In this document: positions 63,257-64,000 of the stretch, in pieces | How the letters are laid out: every line of letters begins with the position of its first letter | Position numbering within the stretch: position 1 is the stretch's first letter | Assembly (NCBI GenBank): GCA_020638995.1 | Contig: JACKHM010000006.1 | Span: forward strand, 186,001 to 250,000 | From: Planctomycetaceae bacterium | GTDB taxonomy: Bacteria; Planctomycetota; Planctomycetia; Pirellulales; Pirellulaceae | Length of the DNA: 64,000 nucleotides | Direction of reading: 5' to 3' | Made by a program: the position numbers and the translations under genes | Notes under the pieces: generated by a model | What the model saw: the letters and a program-made list of their open reading frames with translations, nothing else | Databases searched by the model: none | What the model was told of the DNA's origin: nothing

Positions 63257-64000
63257 TCAATCCTGCAGCGTATACGGATCTCCAAGGCGTTCCATTTCGC
63301 GTTCGAGAAGCATCTTCAGCTCCATTCGCTTTGCGGCATATTCAGCGATCTCGGCAAGATCCGTCTGCGCAGGTTGAGGTGTGTGATGGAGCAATTCGGC
63401 GACTTCCGGCAAGCGGTGCTCGTCGAGAAACTCCTTTGGGTTCTCGGCAAGGTTGAAGAGTTGCGTCTCACGAACATGCCCTTCCAGCACATCGTATCGG
63501 ATCAACTTCCAACCGTCCGCTGTCTTGATGGATCGCATTCCAGGCTTCGTGCCACCGCAATAAACGCCATACACGACGTCTCGAATCCGATCGGCTTTAC
63601 CTTCCAAGACCGGTCGAAAGCTTTTGCCTTCGACGACACTCGGCACATCGATTCCGGCGAGGTCGCACAGCGTTGGGAAGACATCCAGCAGGTAGATAAA
63701 TCCGGACGCGTGGCTGGACGGCTTAATGCCAGGTCCACGGACGATAAACGGCACTCGCCATGTGTGCTCGTACAGATTTTGTTTGCCGGTCAGGCCGTGT
63801 CGCCCCACGGCGATACCATGGTCGGCGGTAAAGATAACATACGTATTGTCTAACTCGCCCATCGATTTGAGTTTGTCGAGTACTCGCCCAATCTGTCCGT
63901 CAATGTTCTCGATACAGGCATACTCACGCCCCAGTTCGTTCCGGATCGTGGCTTCGTCGCGCCGCTTCAGCACGCCTTGGACATGTTCTTCGTCGCGTAG
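63257..64000 (-). CDS. secreted sulfatase, C-terminal part (5' end beyond window)
   Basis: About 247 codons are visible and the frame runs off the window edge. Present: YACIENIDGQIGRVLDKLKS, VIFTADHGIAVGRHGLTGKQ, NLYEHTWRVPFIVRGPGIKP, YLLDVFPTLCDLAGIDVPSV and ETQLFNLAENPKEFLDEHRL. This is the C-terminal half of an S1 sulfatase; the formylglycine signature lies outside the window. It lies upstream of the PSD1 and DUF1501 pair on the same strand, repeating the sulfatase/PSD/DUF1501 association. Confidence 0.9.
   Translation of the reverse strand, partial: LRDEEHVQGVLKRRDEATIRNELGREYACIENIDGQIGRVLDKLKSMGELDNTYVIFTADHGIAVGRHGLTGKQNLYEHTWRVPFIVRGPGIKPSSHASGFIYLLDVFPTLCDLAGIDVPSVVEGKSFRPVLEGKADRIRDVVYGVYCGGTKPGMRSIKTADGWKLIRYDVLEGHVRETQLFNLAENPKEFLDEHRLPEVAELLHHTPQPAQTDLAEIAEYAAKRMELKMLLEREMERLGDPYTLQD

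Noticed and set aside
1..64000. CRISPR array, phage genes, riboswitches
   Set aside because: No regularly spaced direct repeats, no cas or phage structural genes, and no leader structure that I could match to a known riboswitch.

Overview
The window looks like a chromosomal segment of a planctomycete, most probably of the Pirellulaceae (Rhodopirellula/Blastopirellula type). The evidence is gene content: planctomycete-type cytochrome/PSD proteins (PSCyt, DUF1549/1553, DUF1592), DUF1501 and DUF1552 partners, five sulfatases, DUF1207, secreted HEAT-repeat proteins and small membrane proteins with an ENPYEP N-terminus. Gene identities come from reading translations by eye; no database search was possible.

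Layout. 1-3.5 kb holds small accessory genes: a NIPSNAP fragment cut by the window edge, two overlapping small membrane proteins, an ORF broken by an in-frame stop, a TfoX-like protein, a HIT protein and a truncated isoprenylcysteine methyltransferase-like ORF. 3.0-9.0 kb is a heavy-metal efflux locus: Cys-rich secreted protein, RND adaptor with an extra Cys/His domain, CzcA-like pump and a His/Cys-rich lipoprotein. 9.2-11.0 kb is a gene graveyard: an unidentified remnant, then a decayed DDE transposase that itself carries a 98-bp MITE-like insertion. 11.2-19.5 kb holds tRNA-Leu(UAG) with a terminator, an ACT-domain protein, regulators (receiver protein, ECF sigma factor, hybrid kinase plus LuxR regulator), an MscS-like channel and a class-I amidotransferase homologue lacking the catalytic cysteine.

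20.0-30.5 kb is a tightly packed run of six secreted-protein genes on the plus strand (DUF1592 cytochrome, DUF1552, serine hydrolase fused to a second domain, DUF1501, two sulfatases). It continues with an EEP-family protein, a divergent sulfatase pair, a DUF486 membrane protein and a sodium:solute symporter with a small partner. 37-42 kb holds a PAS histidine kinase, a STAS protein, a ComM/YifB ATPase and a HEAT-repeat protein. 42-47 kb (minus strand) is a GntR/FCD regulator followed by a PSD1 cytochrome and its DUF1501 partner. 47-51.7 kb is a second RND pump (HAE1 type) with a lipoprotein adaptor. 51.9-64 kb holds an L-2-hydroxyglutarate oxidase-like gene, a thiamine-binding-like protein, DUF1207, alkaline phosphatase, a free-standing M41-like peptidase, a molybdopterin oxidoreductase, a DUF3365 monohaem protein, another DUF1501/PSD1 pair and the 3' part of a fifth sulfatase.

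How it fits together. The sulfatase, cytochrome, DUF1501 and symporter genes suggest extracytoplasmic breakdown of sulfated organic matter, as is typical of marine planctomycetes. The most interesting signal is a 14-bp sequence containing a perfect palindrome, CTGAGATCTCAGAT. It occurs just upstream of the GntR gene near 46.9 kb and again 140 bp upstream of the 20-30 kb gene run, so one regulator may control both loci. The other notable item is a Cys/His motif (WCxEHGVPE followed by CxxC) repeated in the adaptor and the lipoprotein of the metal-efflux locus.
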